Below are positions 1-5,944 of a stretch of DNA of 5,944 nucleotides, piece after piece. Source of the stretch: DATDMG01 sp036518955 (GTDB lineage: Bacteria > Actinomycetota > Actinomycetes > Actinomycetales > Kineosporiaceae); NCBI GenBank assembly GCA_036518955.1, contig DATDMG010000370.1, positions 1 through 5,944 of the forward strand, given 5' to 3'. The notes under the pieces are model-generated. The model saw nothing but the letters and a program-made list of their open reading frames with translations. It ran no database searches and had not been told where the DNA came from. The stretch's first letter is position 1. Each line of letters starts with the position of its first letter. The position numbers were made by a program, and so were the translations under genes.

Positions 1-374
1 AGCGCCGCCAGCGGCAGGCCGCGGCGACGCCGGAGGAGCCGGTCGGTCAGCGCCAGGGCGACCAGGGTGCCGATCGCGACCGGCACCGGCGATCTCGCCG
101 CCGGTACCAGGGCCGCCGGCAGGACGACGACCAGCGCGTACCCGGCCAGGCCGAGCGCGGCGTCGTGCAGGGCCAGCGAGGCCGTTTCCGCCAGGAGGCG
201 CCGCAGCGGCCAGTCGCCGGCGCGCAGCCGGGCACCGGCGACCGCGACCGCGACCCGGACCGCGACCGTGAGCCCGCCGCCCCCGAGCAGCCCGGGCACC
301 AGGCCACCGACCAGGGCCGCCACCGCGCCCGCACCGAGCGGGCCGGGCAGTGCGCCGAGCGGCACCGCTGTCAC
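1..374 (-). CDS. Hydrophobic membrane protein of unknown function (3' end cut off by window edge)
   Basis: I do not recognise this gene. The frame is open from a GTG at 374-372 to the left edge, giving 124 residues with no stop. The GTG overlaps the TGA of the upstream winged-helix gene (GTGA at 374-371). No clear ribosome binding site precedes it, so translation is probably coupled. The protein is rich in Ala, Leu, Val and Gly. Hydrophobic stretches at about residues 12-34, 35-48, 66-92 and 97-110 suggest three or four membrane segments. Charged patches separate them: RLRAGDWPLRR at 49-59 and DRLLRRRRG at 111-119. Codons have the G/C third positions expected of a real gene in this genome. 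The frame stays open upstream of the GTG, so the start rests on context only. The neighbour suggests a regulator/membrane-protein pair. The role is unknown. Confidence 0.6.
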   Translation of the reverse strand, partial: MTAVPLGALPGPLGAGAVAALVGGLVPGLLGGGGLTVAVRVAVAVAGARLRAGDWPLRRLLAETASLALHDAALGLAGYALVVVLPAALVPAARSPVPVAIGTLVALALTDRLLRRRRGLPLAA

Positions 375-688
375 GGCAGCCCGAAGCGGACGCGGCCGCT
401 GACGAGCGAGTCGCGGGCGAGCCCGCTGCGCACGAGCCGGTCCAGTGCCGAGGCGACGACGCTCGGTGGCAGCGCGGACAGCGCGGCGACCTCGGCGGGG
501 TCCCGGTCGACCGCCGGGCGCAGGCGCAGCACCTGGAGCACCAGCAGGTCATCGGCGATGGCGACGTCAGGAGCCGCCAGGGCACCACCCACCCGGACCA
601 GCCGGTGCTCCCGGATGTGCCGTCCGCGCAGCACGTACCGCCCGCCCCGACCCGTCATCGGTTCCAGGAGCGCGAGAGGCCGGCTCAT
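371..688 (-). CDS. Small winged-helix-like protein, putative transcriptional regulator
   Basis: This is a 105-residue protein with no confident family match. The C-terminal half looks like a winged helix-turn-helix. A helix near 45-57 (DDLLVLQVLRLRP) is followed by the helix-turn-helix at about 64-92 (DPAEVAALSALPPSVVASAL, then DRLVRSGLAR), and a short wing-like end at 93-104 (DSLVSGRVRFGL). This order resembles MarR- or ArsR-type folds, but the protein is shorter than a typical MarR. The N-terminal 40 residues are basic and match nothing I know. The start is the ATG at 688-686, because a GGAGGG lies 8 bases upstream; a GTG at 697 in the same frame overlaps that site and is less likely. The gene overlaps the next membrane-protein gene (GTGA). 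Inverted repeats in the promoter region suggest autoregulation, which is inference. A non-DNA-binding role, such as an adaptor, is possible. Confidence 0.65.
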   Translation of the reverse strand: MSRPLALLEPMTGRGGRYVLRGRHIREHRLVRVGGALAAPDVAIADDLLVLQVLRLRPAVDRDPAEVAALSALPPSVVASALDRLVRSGLARDSLVSGRVRFGLP

Positions 689-696
689 GCAGGGCA

Positions 697-702
697 CCCT
701 CC
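697..702 (-). promoter_or_regulatory. Ribosome binding site deciding the start of the winged-helix gene
   Basis: The minus strand reads GGAGGG here, a near-perfect Shine-Dalgarno sequence 8 bases before the ATG at 688. It excludes the in-frame GTG at 697, which would lie inside the site. Confidence 0.7.
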
Positions 703-706
703 GTCA

Positions 707-724
707 CGTCAGGCCTACCTGACG
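707..724. promoter_or_regulatory. Perfect 7-4-7 inverted repeat, candidate operator
   Basis: The plus strand reads cgtcagg-ccta-cctgacg; the two 7-base arms are exact reverse complements. It lies 4 bases upstream of the ribosome binding site of the winged-helix gene and just downstream of a possible -10 box, so a bound protein would cover the start of transcription. A dimeric regulator such as a winged-helix protein commonly binds this kind of site. The repeat is seen directly; the operator role is inferred. It could instead form a hairpin in the mRNA leader. Confidence 0.45.
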
Positions 725-726
725 CT

Positions 727-732
727 ACCCTA
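727..732 (-). promoter_or_regulatory. Possible -10 box (TAGGGT) for the winged-helix gene
   Basis: On the minus strand TAGGGT fits the TANNNT pattern of actinobacterial sigma-70-type -10 boxes. The predicted transcript start, near 718-722, falls inside the 707-724 inverted repeat. No good -35 box is visible at the usual spacing (about 750-755). TAGCGT at 727-722 is an overlapping alternative. Confidence 0.3.
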
Positions 733-745
733 AGTGAATGCGGGG

Positions 746-758
746 CGGACGTCGTCCG
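746..758. promoter_or_regulatory. 6-1-6 palindrome, possible second operator
   Basis: The plus strand reads cggacg-t-cgtccg, a perfect palindrome with a one-base centre. It falls where the -35 element of the putative minus-strand promoter would be. Its half-site cgtccg shares the cgtc core with the 707-724 repeat. Short palindromes are frequent at this GC content, so a chance origin is quite possible. Confidence 0.25.
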
Positions 759-786
759 GGTGAACGGAGGATCCGGGCGCCGGACG
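753..786 (-). terminator. Possible hairpin terminator after the T4SS operon
   Basis: Arms cgtccgg (753-759) and ccggacg (780-786) are exact reverse complements around a 20-base loop. A smaller alternative hairpin, tccgg-gcg-ccgga, lies at 772-784. On the minus strand the structure begins 12 bases after the stop codon of the cell-wall hydrolase gene. There is no U-rich tail, which is common for actinomycete terminators but makes the call weak. It overlaps the 746-758 palindrome, so the same bases could serve either role. Confidence 0.25.
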
Positions 787-798
787 CCGAGGTCGCCG

Positions 799-1797
799 TC
801 AACCGGCGCGGAGCGGCGTCAGCGTGTCGGCGTGCAGCCTCCCGACCACCCAGCCACCCCGGGCACTGAACGAGATCAGCTTGACCACGTCGCCGGTCTG
901 CGGGGCCTCCACCGCGAGCCCTGGCCGGACGACGATCATCACGTGCCCGGGGCCGGCCGACCGGAACTCGCCGAACAGCAGGTCGCCCGGCTGCTCCGAT
1001 CCCATCGGCACCCGGTCGGACACCGCATACATCTGCTCCGACGTCCGGACCGACAGCCGGTACCCGGCCATCCGCCAGGAGTACACGACCAGGCCCGAGC
1101 AGTCGAACGAGTCCGGGCCGGTGGCTCCCCACACGTACGGCTTGCCCTGCTGGCCCAACGCGATCCGGAGCATGTCGCCGGCCGCGCCGGTGGGGATGCT
1201 GAAGCCGATCGACGACGTGCAGTCCAGGCGCGGGCTGCCCACGCCGGCGGCGGACACGACCGCGGTCGCCAGGCCCTCCCACTTCGCATAGGCCAACGGG
1301 AACGCCGATCGCTGTACCCGCTGCGCCGCCACGGTGACCGGCATCGACTCCCAGCCGGGCACGGTGAGCAGGGCGGCGTAGAACTTCTTCGCCGAGATCG
1401 TCGGGGTCGTCAACTCGGCGACCGTCCCCCAACCGGACGACGGCCGCTGCTGGAAGAGCCCCACGCTGTCCCGGTCGCCGTACGGGATGTTGTGCAGGCT
1501 GGACTCCTGCATCGCGGTGGCGATCGCCACCACGATGCCGCGCTCCGGTATCTGCAGGCTGCGGCCGACCTCAATGATGATCTTGGCGTTGGCGAGCTGG
1601 TCGGCGTCCAGGTCCCGGACGTTGCCGAGGCCGGTGACCGGGGAGCTGCACTGCGGCGTCGTACCCTCGCTGGAGCGTCCGGTGCCGCTGCTGCCGCCGC
1701 CGCCACTGCTGAGGAAGAGCAGCGCGATCACGCCGGCGAACGTGCCCAGGACGACGACCGTCAGGCCCGCGAGGGTCCCTACCAGCGCCCGACGCAC
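799..1797 (-). CDS. Membrane-anchored two-domain cell-wall hydrolase (lysozyme-like + NlpC/P60), conjugation-associated
   Basis: This 332-residue protein cuts peptidoglycan, most likely to let the conjugation channel cross the wall (compare CwlT of ICEBs1 and ORF14 of Tn916). A membrane or signal segment at about 11-30 is followed by a Gly/Ser linker (31-45). A lysozyme-like domain spans about 60-185; the likely catalytic Glu is E98 in MQESSLHN, with YGDRDSVGLFQQRPSSGWG at 106-124. An NlpC/P60 (C40) domain at about 205-320 has C233 in FDCSGL, H285 in GHVMIV and E297 in VEAPQTGD. Cys-His-Glu matches the triad known for mycobacterial RipA; many family members have His or Asn third. The start is a GTG 3 bases after the stop of the VirB8-like gene, with only a weak AGG upstream, so translation is probably coupled. 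It is the last gene of the operon. The function call is strong; the role in conjugation rests on context. Confidence 0.92.
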   Translation of the reverse strand: MRRALVGTLAGLTVVVLGTFAGVIALLFLSSGGGGSSGTGRSSEGTTPQCSSPVTGLGNVRDLDADQLANAKIIIEVGRSLQIPERGIVVAIATAMQESSLHNIPYGDRDSVGLFQQRPSSGWGTVAELTTPTISAKKFYAALLTVPGWESMPVTVAAQRVQRSAFPLAYAKWEGLATAVVSAAGVGSPRLDCTSSIGFSIPTGAAGDMLRIALGQQGKPYVWGATGPDSFDCSGLVVYSWRMAGYRLSVRTSEQMYAVSDRVPMGSEQPGDLLFGEFRSAGPGHVMIVVRPGLAVEAPQTGDVVKLISFSARGGWVVGRLHADTLTPLRAG

Positions 1798-1800
1798 GGG

Positions 1801-2313
1801 TCAGCCTGCCGGCGCACCGGGGACGCCGGCACCGACGTTGCCGGCGTCCGGCTCGACGTCCGACGCCAGCCAGCGCCCGCTCACCAGGACGACCGTCACG
1901 AGCACCGACCTGTCGTTGCTCAGCGGCACCTGGATCATCGCCGAGTACAGCGACTGGAACCGGACCGTGGGCGTGCCTGTCGGTGCGCCGCCCGGCAACG
2001 ACGCCGGGTCGGTCTCGGCCAGCAGCCGGCCCAGCTCGGCAGTGACCAGGGGCTGCAGCCCCTGCCGCCACTGCGCCGCGGTCACGGACGGCGGCTTGCT
2101 CGCCCAGGCCCGGGTGAACGTCACCGCCGCGTCGATCGCGGGTTGTGCGCCGACCACCGCGGCGCTGGCGCCTCCCCCGCTCCGCGACTGGCCGGCCTGC
2201 GGGCCCACCGTGCGCACCACGGCGCCGGTGCCGATCAGCGCCACCAGGAGGCCCGCCACCACGAGCAACAGGCGCCTGGGCGAGTGGAAGCACCAGGCCA
2301 CCACCTCAGCCAT
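1801..2313 (-). CDS. VirB8/TcpC-like conjugal transfer protein
   Basis: This 170-residue protein has one membrane segment (about 14-34) after a short N-terminal stretch (MAEVVAWCFHSPRR). A Gly/Ser-rich linker (about 41-50) leads to a soluble domain at about 57-155. The domain carries the usual pattern of actinobacterial VirB8/TcpC-type proteins: a helix with FTRAWASKP (66-74), a Trp at 82 before GLQPLVTAELGRLLAETDP (85-103), and final strands ending VTVVLVSGRWLASDVEPD (139-156), as in an NTF2-like fold. In known systems this domain sits outside the membrane and helps assemble the channel. It is at the short end, because TcpC of pCW3 carries two such domains. The ATG at 2313 is chosen for its GGGAGA site; it overlaps the VirB6-like gene by 8 bases. 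The open frame continues upstream to 2901, but that part is antisense-like, Arg/Pro-rich shadow. The assignment is by pattern and position. Confidence 0.75.
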   Translation of the reverse strand: MAEVVAWCFHSPRRLLLVVAGLLVALIGTGAVVRTVGPQAGQSRSGGGASAAVVGAQPAIDAAVTFTRAWASKPPSVTAAQWRQGLQPLVTAELGRLLAETDPASLPGGAPTGTPTVRFQSLYSAMIQVPLSNDRSVLVTVVLVSGRWLASDVEPDAGNVGAGVPGAPAG

Positions 2314-4492
2314 GCCCGTCTCCCGTCGCCGCGGAGGCACCGCGGTCGGACGGTCGGTAGACGGCGTAGCTGTCACCGGCCAGCTCGTCGTCCGCCAGGT
2401 CCGGAATCGCGCCGTCCGACGGGCCGGCACCGCCACGGGCGGCCCACGCGGGCGCGCGGCCCTCGCCGGCCACGCTGGCCCGGATGGCGACATCGACGGC
2501 GTCGGGGCGCTCGAGGTCGAACGCTTCCGACCGGCGGGGCACCGGCCGCCCGGACGGCGCCCGGGTCGGGACCGGGCGGCCCGCGGCTCCCGCCGCGGTT
2601 GCGCGCGAGGCGGTGCCGGACGACGAGGCGGTGCCGGACGACGAGGCGGTGCCGGACGGTGAGGCCGGAGCCGAGTCCCGGTGACGAGCCAGGCCCACCT
2701 CGGCCGCCACCAGGGCGCCGGCCGCCGCCGCGGGAGCCGCCGCCTCCGAGCCACCGCCGGAGCCCCGTCCGATCCAGCGCCGACCCGACGGGCCCGCGGA
2801 CCCGCCTCCGGAGCCCGACCCGGTCGAACCCGACCCTCCGGAGCCGGACGCTGCGTCGCCGGACAGCTCCGACCGGTTGCCGTCGAGCGCGGCGCGGGCA
2901 CCCTCCTCCCCGGCGCGCCGATCGGCCTCGGCCCGCGGGACCTGCTCGCCCTTCGCGGCGTCCTTGTCCCGCTCGTCCCGACGGGAGTTCGCGGCGCTCT
3001 CCCCGACCAGGACGCCGGCCGCGGTGCCGACCAGCCGCCCGCTCATCCGTCCCAGGCCCCGGCCCACCGTCCCGAGCGCGCCCGCGGCGTCCGCGAACGT
3101 GTTCCGGCCCGGCGACGCCATCGCGGTGAGCCGATGGAACGGGCGCAGGGCGACCCACATCACCACCGTCAGCAGCAGGACGAGCGCCACCACCAGCCAG
3201 GAGGGCAGCCCCGACCCGGGCGCCATGATGACGCCGAAAGCCTTTACCATCACCGCGCTGCCGAGGCCGAACACGATCGCGTTGATGAGCGCCGCGGCCA
3301 CCGTGTTGCCTATCCCGACGACCAGGTTGCGCATGGTCGGGAACAGCCCGAGGGTGGCGATCGCCGGGAACAGCATGACCGCGAACCTGGTGATCACCAG
3401 GGCACCCACGATGAGCAGGGCCGCCGTGAGCAGGAACGGCACCGCGCAGACGACGGCGAACAGGGACAGCGCGGCGAAGCCGATCCGGGCGTCGCTGCGG
3501 CGGCCGACGAGGTACTCGTAGGCGTCCGGGTCCTCCGCCTTGACGTGGTCGGCGACCTGCTGGAACTTCGCCTTCTTGGCTTCTATGATCTTCTGCCCGG
3601 CCGCCGGGTCCTGCGCCAGCGTGGCCCCCTGCGCCCAGGTCAGCGCCTGTGCGTCGAAGAGCTGGGCACCGTACTTGCGCGCCGTCACCGAGTTGGCGTC
3701 GCCGAACTCCCCACCGAGCCAGACCTGGTACAGCAGCGCGTCGTGCAGGTTGTTGGCGGCCATCGTTCCGGTCGAGGTGCGGCCGGTGCTGTCGTGCTCG
3801 TCGAGCGCGGCCGTCACGGCCGACATCGTCGTCGTCACGGTCGCGTCGGCGCCCTTGCCGGCGGCCAGCGGCCAGCGGAACACGACCGTCGCGACGACCA
3901 TCACCAGGAGCGCCCAGCCGACAGCGGCGGCGGCTCCGCGCAGCGACGCCCGGCGCGCCCGCCACACGATGAAGAAGCCCGACGCAGCCAGCACCAGGCC
4001 GGCCCACTGGTCGAAGACGCTGCGTCGCAGAGCGTCCGTGACCGTGGTGATCAGCGGGTCGAACACGCTCAGGAACTGCGGCTCGAACGCCGCGCCGAGC
4101 ATCGCGCCGGTGGCCGCCACGACCGCCTTGGGGATCGTGAACAGCCAGTTCGAGACCGTCGTCCCGACGCTCGCCTCCGGCGAGCCGGCACACCCCAGGT
4201 CGTAGGTGCTCCAGCGCAGCCCGGCATACCCGTACTGCTCGTGGATGGACGTCGTGGACCCCGCCGCGAACGGGTCCCCGGCGGTCGGCGGCGCGGCCGG
4301 CGCCGGCTCGAAGAACGCCTCGACGCCGCGGCCGGGGACCTCAGGGGTCGGCGCGTCCTTGCAGTCCGACACACCGGGGATCGCCGACGCCGTCGACGGG
4401 AGAGCCACCCCCGCGAGCGTGATCCCCACGAACGCCACCATGAACGTCACCAGGACGACGGCCGAGCGCCTCCATCTGCCGCTGGGCGTCAT
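2306..4492 (-). CDS. VirB6/TrbL-like polytopic membrane protein of the conjugation channel
   Basis: This 728-residue protein probably forms part of the inner channel (compare ConG of ICEBs1 and ORF15 of Tn916). Residues 11-37 look like a signal sequence with a plausible cut after STASA. The next, probably extracellular, region carries C44 and C101. Membrane segments are likely at about 160-178, 187-205, 338-362, 363-385, 388-415 and 431-449, with a further hydrophobic stretch at 116-136. A large polar loop (about 206-335) lies between the two membrane groups. Residues 500-728 are a charged, then Gly/Ser/Ala/Pro-rich tail that is probably disordered and includes TASSSG repeats. The ATG overlaps the ATPase stop as ATGA (4492-4489) and has AGGGGG 10 bases upstream. 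The layout (signal, multi-span core, big loop, soluble tail) fits actinobacterial TrbL-type proteins. The family call rests on topology and gene order, not on a signature motif. Confidence 0.8.
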   Translation of the reverse strand: MTPSGRWRRSAVVLVTFMVAFVGITLAGVALPSTASAIPGVSDCKDAPTPEVPGRGVEAFFEPAPAAPPTAGDPFAAGSTTSIHEQYGYAGLRWSTYDLGCAGSPEASVGTTVSNWLFTIPKAVVAATGAMLGAAFEPQFLSVFDPLITTVTDALRRSVFDQWAGLVLAASGFFIVWRARRASLRGAAAAVGWALLVMVVATVVFRWPLAAGKGADATVTTTMSAVTAALDEHDSTGRTSTGTMAANNLHDALLYQVWLGGEFGDANSVTARKYGAQLFDAQALTWAQGATLAQDPAAGQKIIEAKKAKFQQVADHVKAEDPDAYEYLVGRRSDARIGFAALSLFAVVCAVPFLLTAALLIVGALVITRFAVMLFPAIATLGLFPTMRNLVVGIGNTVAAALINAIVFGLGSAVMVKAFGVIMAPGSGLPSWLVVALVLLLTVVMWVALRPFHRLTAMASPGRNTFADAAGALGTVGRGLGRMSGRLVGTAAGVLVGESAANSRRDERDKDAAKGEQVPRAEADRRAGEEGARAALDGNRSELSGDAASGSGGSGSTGSGSGGGSAGPSGRRWIGRGSGGGSEAAAPAAAAGALVAAEVGLARHRDSAPASPSGTASSSGTASSSGTASRATAAGAAGRPVPTRAPSGRPVPRRSEAFDLERPDAVDVAIRASVAGEGRAPAWAARGGAGPSDGAIPDLADDELAGDSYAVYRPSDRGASAATGDGHG
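2319..2324 (-). promoter_or_regulatory. Ribosome binding site of the VirB8-like gene, inside the VirB6-like gene
   Basis: The minus strand reads GGGAGA 5 bases before the ATG at 2313. It lies within the last codons of the upstream gene and picks this start out of a much longer open frame. Confidence 0.55.
2607..2660. repeat. Three tandem 18-base repeats in the tail of the VirB6-like gene
   Basis: The plus-strand unit is gaggcggtgccggacgac. Copies at 2607-2624 and 2625-2642 are identical; the copy at 2643-2660 differs only in its last two bases. Each copy encodes one TAS(S/P)SG hexapeptide near residues 611-630, so copy changes would keep the frame. The identity suggests recent duplication by slippage. 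Confidence 0.8.
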
Positions 4493-5944
4493 GCAACGTG
4501 CACCCCCTGCCCGTCCGACCCGGGGGACACGCCGTCGCCGTCCCGAACGTCTGCGCCGTCGGCCGGCGGCTGCTCCTGGGGTGGTTCCGCACCATGGTCG
4601 AGGTGCTGGTCACGGCCCGGTCCGGCGCTCGGCGGCGCAGGCTGGCCGACCCGCCGCGCCCACCCGGCCGCGGCGGCGGAGCGCCGGCCCGCGGGCAGTG
4701 CGGGCCGCTCCCACTCGGGACGGCCGACGGGCGCCGGGAAGAGGTCCTCCCGCTCGTCCGGTCGGGCCGTGGTGTCGAGCGCGGCCAGCAACTCCGGCAG
4801 GTGGTCGAGGTCCACCCGCATCCGATCAACATTGCCGTCCACGTCGCGCATGACGAACTCCCGGATCTTGGACCGCTCGCCCGGAGCCCCGCGCGGGGAC
4901 AACCGCGACAGCACCGACTCGTACCCGACGCCCGCGGGGATGCGCAGCATCCGCAACGCGTCAGACGCCACCTCGTCGTCCTCGATGCGCCCCACGAATG
5001 CGGACGAGATGAAGTTGGACACCTCCATGCCGAGCACGTCCGACGGGTTCTGGGACGCCGCCAGCACGCAGGTGTTCCACTTCCGCGAGTCCCGGCCGAG
5101 GCGCGTGAACAGCGAGCGACCGGCTCCCCAGTCGGCGAGGAAGTGCGTCTCGTCGAGCGCGATGAGCTTCCGCTCGGCGCGCGGCCGACCGTAGATCGCC
5201 CGGGTGGCGTACCAGCAGGCCAGGTGCAGCAGCGGGACGGCGAGCTGCTCGCTCGTCGACCAGTGGTCCCGGCTGACCCCCGGCGGGGGGAGGATCAGGC
5301 CCGGCATGGTCAGCACGGTGAGCGCGTCCTCGCCGACGCCGGTCGGGTCACCGACCGGCCCGGTGGGGAAGAACAGCCGCGCCAGCGGCAGCTCCGCCAT
5401 GTCCCGCAGGTAGGCCGCGATGTCGCTGGCGTCGTCCTCGCCCTGCGCCTCGAGCAGCTCGACGACGCTCCACAGGCTCGTCATCGGCGCCCCGCGGGTG
5501 GCCCGGACCGCCTCGGTGAGCAGCAGCCTGGTCCGGGGCATCACCGCCAGGCCCGGGGGGAGCAGCATGGTCGCGACGTCCAGGGCGAGCATCTTGCGGT
5601 CCTGGGTGGCCAGCGCGCGCGCCTCGCCGAGCGCGTCGGCGTCCGGGTAGTCGGCCGGCCGCGGCTCGGGGACGACGGCGTACGGGTTGAGCGTGCCCGG
5701 CAGCGCCGTCGTCAGGTCGATGTGGCGGCCCTGCCCGGTGAGTTCCGGCATGGTCGTCAGGTGGGCCATCGGCCCGGACGGGTCGAGGACGACGGACTGG
5801 ATGCCGCGCCGTACCGCCTCGTACGTGATCAACCCGGCCAGCACGGACTTGCCCGACCCCAACGCACCCACGATCGGGACCAGCCCGGACGTCTCCCGGA
5901 CCTCGGTGGCGAAGTGGGTGTCGAACATGACCGCGCGCCGGCTG
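4489..5944 (-). CDS. VirB4-type T4SS ATPase, C-terminal ATPase domain (5' end cut off by window edge)
   Basis: This ATPase drives T4SS assembly and transfer at the membrane (compare ConE of ICEBs1 and ORF16 of Tn916). The frame is open to the right edge; the ATG at 5928 is unlikely to be the start, because the N-terminal VirB4 domain should precede it. Numbering from that Met, Walker A is GALGSGKS (21-28), followed by VVLDPSGP (46-53) and the TLNPY segment (79-83) typical of VirB4. Walker B is KLIALDE (254-260), with E260 the likely catalytic Glu. AASQNPSDV (290-298) is the Gln-bearing sensor motif, and GRIEDDEV (313-320) follows, with R314 a possible finger. Residues about 390-479 are a Pro/Gly/Arg-rich tail without visible domains. 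The ATPase stop overlaps the start of the VirB6-like gene (ATGA). VirB4 is preferred over a VirD4/TcpA coupling ATPase because of NPY, LDETH and the SQNPSD pattern. Confidence 0.9.
   Translation of the reverse strand, partial: SRRAVMFDTHFATEVRETSGLVPIVGALGSGKSVLAGLITYEAVRRGIQSVVLDPSGPMAHLTTMPELTGQGRHIDLTTALPGTLNPYAVVPEPRPADYPDADALGEARALATQDRKMLALDVATMLLPPGLAVMPRTRLLLTEAVRATRGAPMTSLWSVVELLEAQGEDDASDIAAYLRDMAELPLARLFFPTGPVGDPTGVGEDALTVLTMPGLILPPPGVSRDHWSTSEQLAVPLLHLACWYATRAIYGRPRAERKLIALDETHFLADWGAGRSLFTRLGRDSRKWNTCVLAASQNPSDVLGMEVSNFISSAFVGRIEDDEVASDALRMLRIPAGVGYESVLSRLSPRGAPGERSKIREFVMRDVDGNVDRMRVDLDHLPELLAALDTTARPDEREDLFPAPVGRPEWERPALPAGRRSAAAAGWARRVGQPAPPSAGPGRDQHLDHGAEPPQEQPPADGADVRDGDGVSPGSDGQGVHVA

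Noticed and set aside
238..270. Short run of gcgacc-like hexamers that could be a repeat array
   Set aside because: The run is imperfect and short, and is explained by Val/Ala codons of a membrane segment (VAVRVAVAVA).
2314..2901. N-terminal extension of the VirB8-like gene up to 2901
   Set aside because: The added residues are an out-of-frame reading of the VirB6-like tail, Arg/Pro-rich, and no site favours that start. The ATG at 2313 has a good ribosome binding site and is followed by a membrane segment.
445..3129. A plus-strand open frame of 894 codons opposite the T4SS genes
   Set aside because: It is Arg/Pro/Ala/Gly-rich without domains and lies antisense to three genes with clear families. 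Such frames arise because stops are rare at this GC content.
2373..4193. A minus-strand frame of 606 codons inside the VirB6-like gene
   Set aside because: It is a frame-shifted shadow with Arg/Gly-rich sequence. The real frame shows membrane segments and a signal sequence.
2681..5194. A plus-strand open frame of 837 codons
   Set aside because: It has the same low-complexity Arg/Gly/His composition and spans the junction of the VirB4 and VirB6-like genes on the other strand, so it is a shadow.
1..5944. tRNA genes, CRISPR arrays, insertion sequences or attachment sites
   Set aside because: No cloverleaf, spaced direct repeats, transposase or terminal inverted repeats were seen on either strand. 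Coding and short regulatory sequence accounts for essentially the whole window.

Overview
This window comes from a very GC-rich genome. Third codon positions are almost always G or C, GTG starts occur, and the hydrolase and secretion proteins have actinobacterial architecture. It most likely comes from a filamentous or related actinomycete; I cannot name the genus. All six genes I can support lie on the minus strand, so transcription runs from right to left. The very long plus-strand open frames are antisense shadows.

Right and centre (5944 down to 799): four tightly packed genes form part of a conjugative type IV secretion (T4SS) module. In transcription order they are: a VirB4-type ATPase, whose start lies beyond the right edge; a polytopic VirB6/TrbL-like membrane protein with a long disordered tail; a one-span VirB8/TcpC-like protein; and a membrane-anchored two-domain cell-wall hydrolase (lysozyme-like plus NlpC/P60). 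The first two genes overlap by 4 bases (ATGA), the next pair by 8 bases, and the last pair are 3 bases apart, so this looks like one operon. The set matches the cell-envelope part of Gram-positive conjugative elements such as Tn916 and ICEBs1. The ATPase would power the machine, the VirB6-like protein would form the membrane channel, the VirB8-like protein would act as an extracellular assembly factor, and the hydrolase would open the peptidoglycan. No relaxase, coupling ATPase, integrase, origin of transfer or attachment site is visible here, so the window alone cannot show that the element is mobile.

Left (798 down to 1): a 110-base gap holds inverted repeats and a possible promoter. It is followed by a small winged-helix-like protein (371-688), and then by a hydrophobic membrane protein that starts in a GTGA overlap and runs off the left edge. 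These two look like a separate transcription unit, possibly autoregulated. Neither can be given a specific function.

I do not see a clearly new system. The points most worth a second look are the palindrome cluster ahead of the winged-helix gene, the unidentified regulator/membrane-protein pair, and the repeat-bearing tail of the VirB6-like protein.
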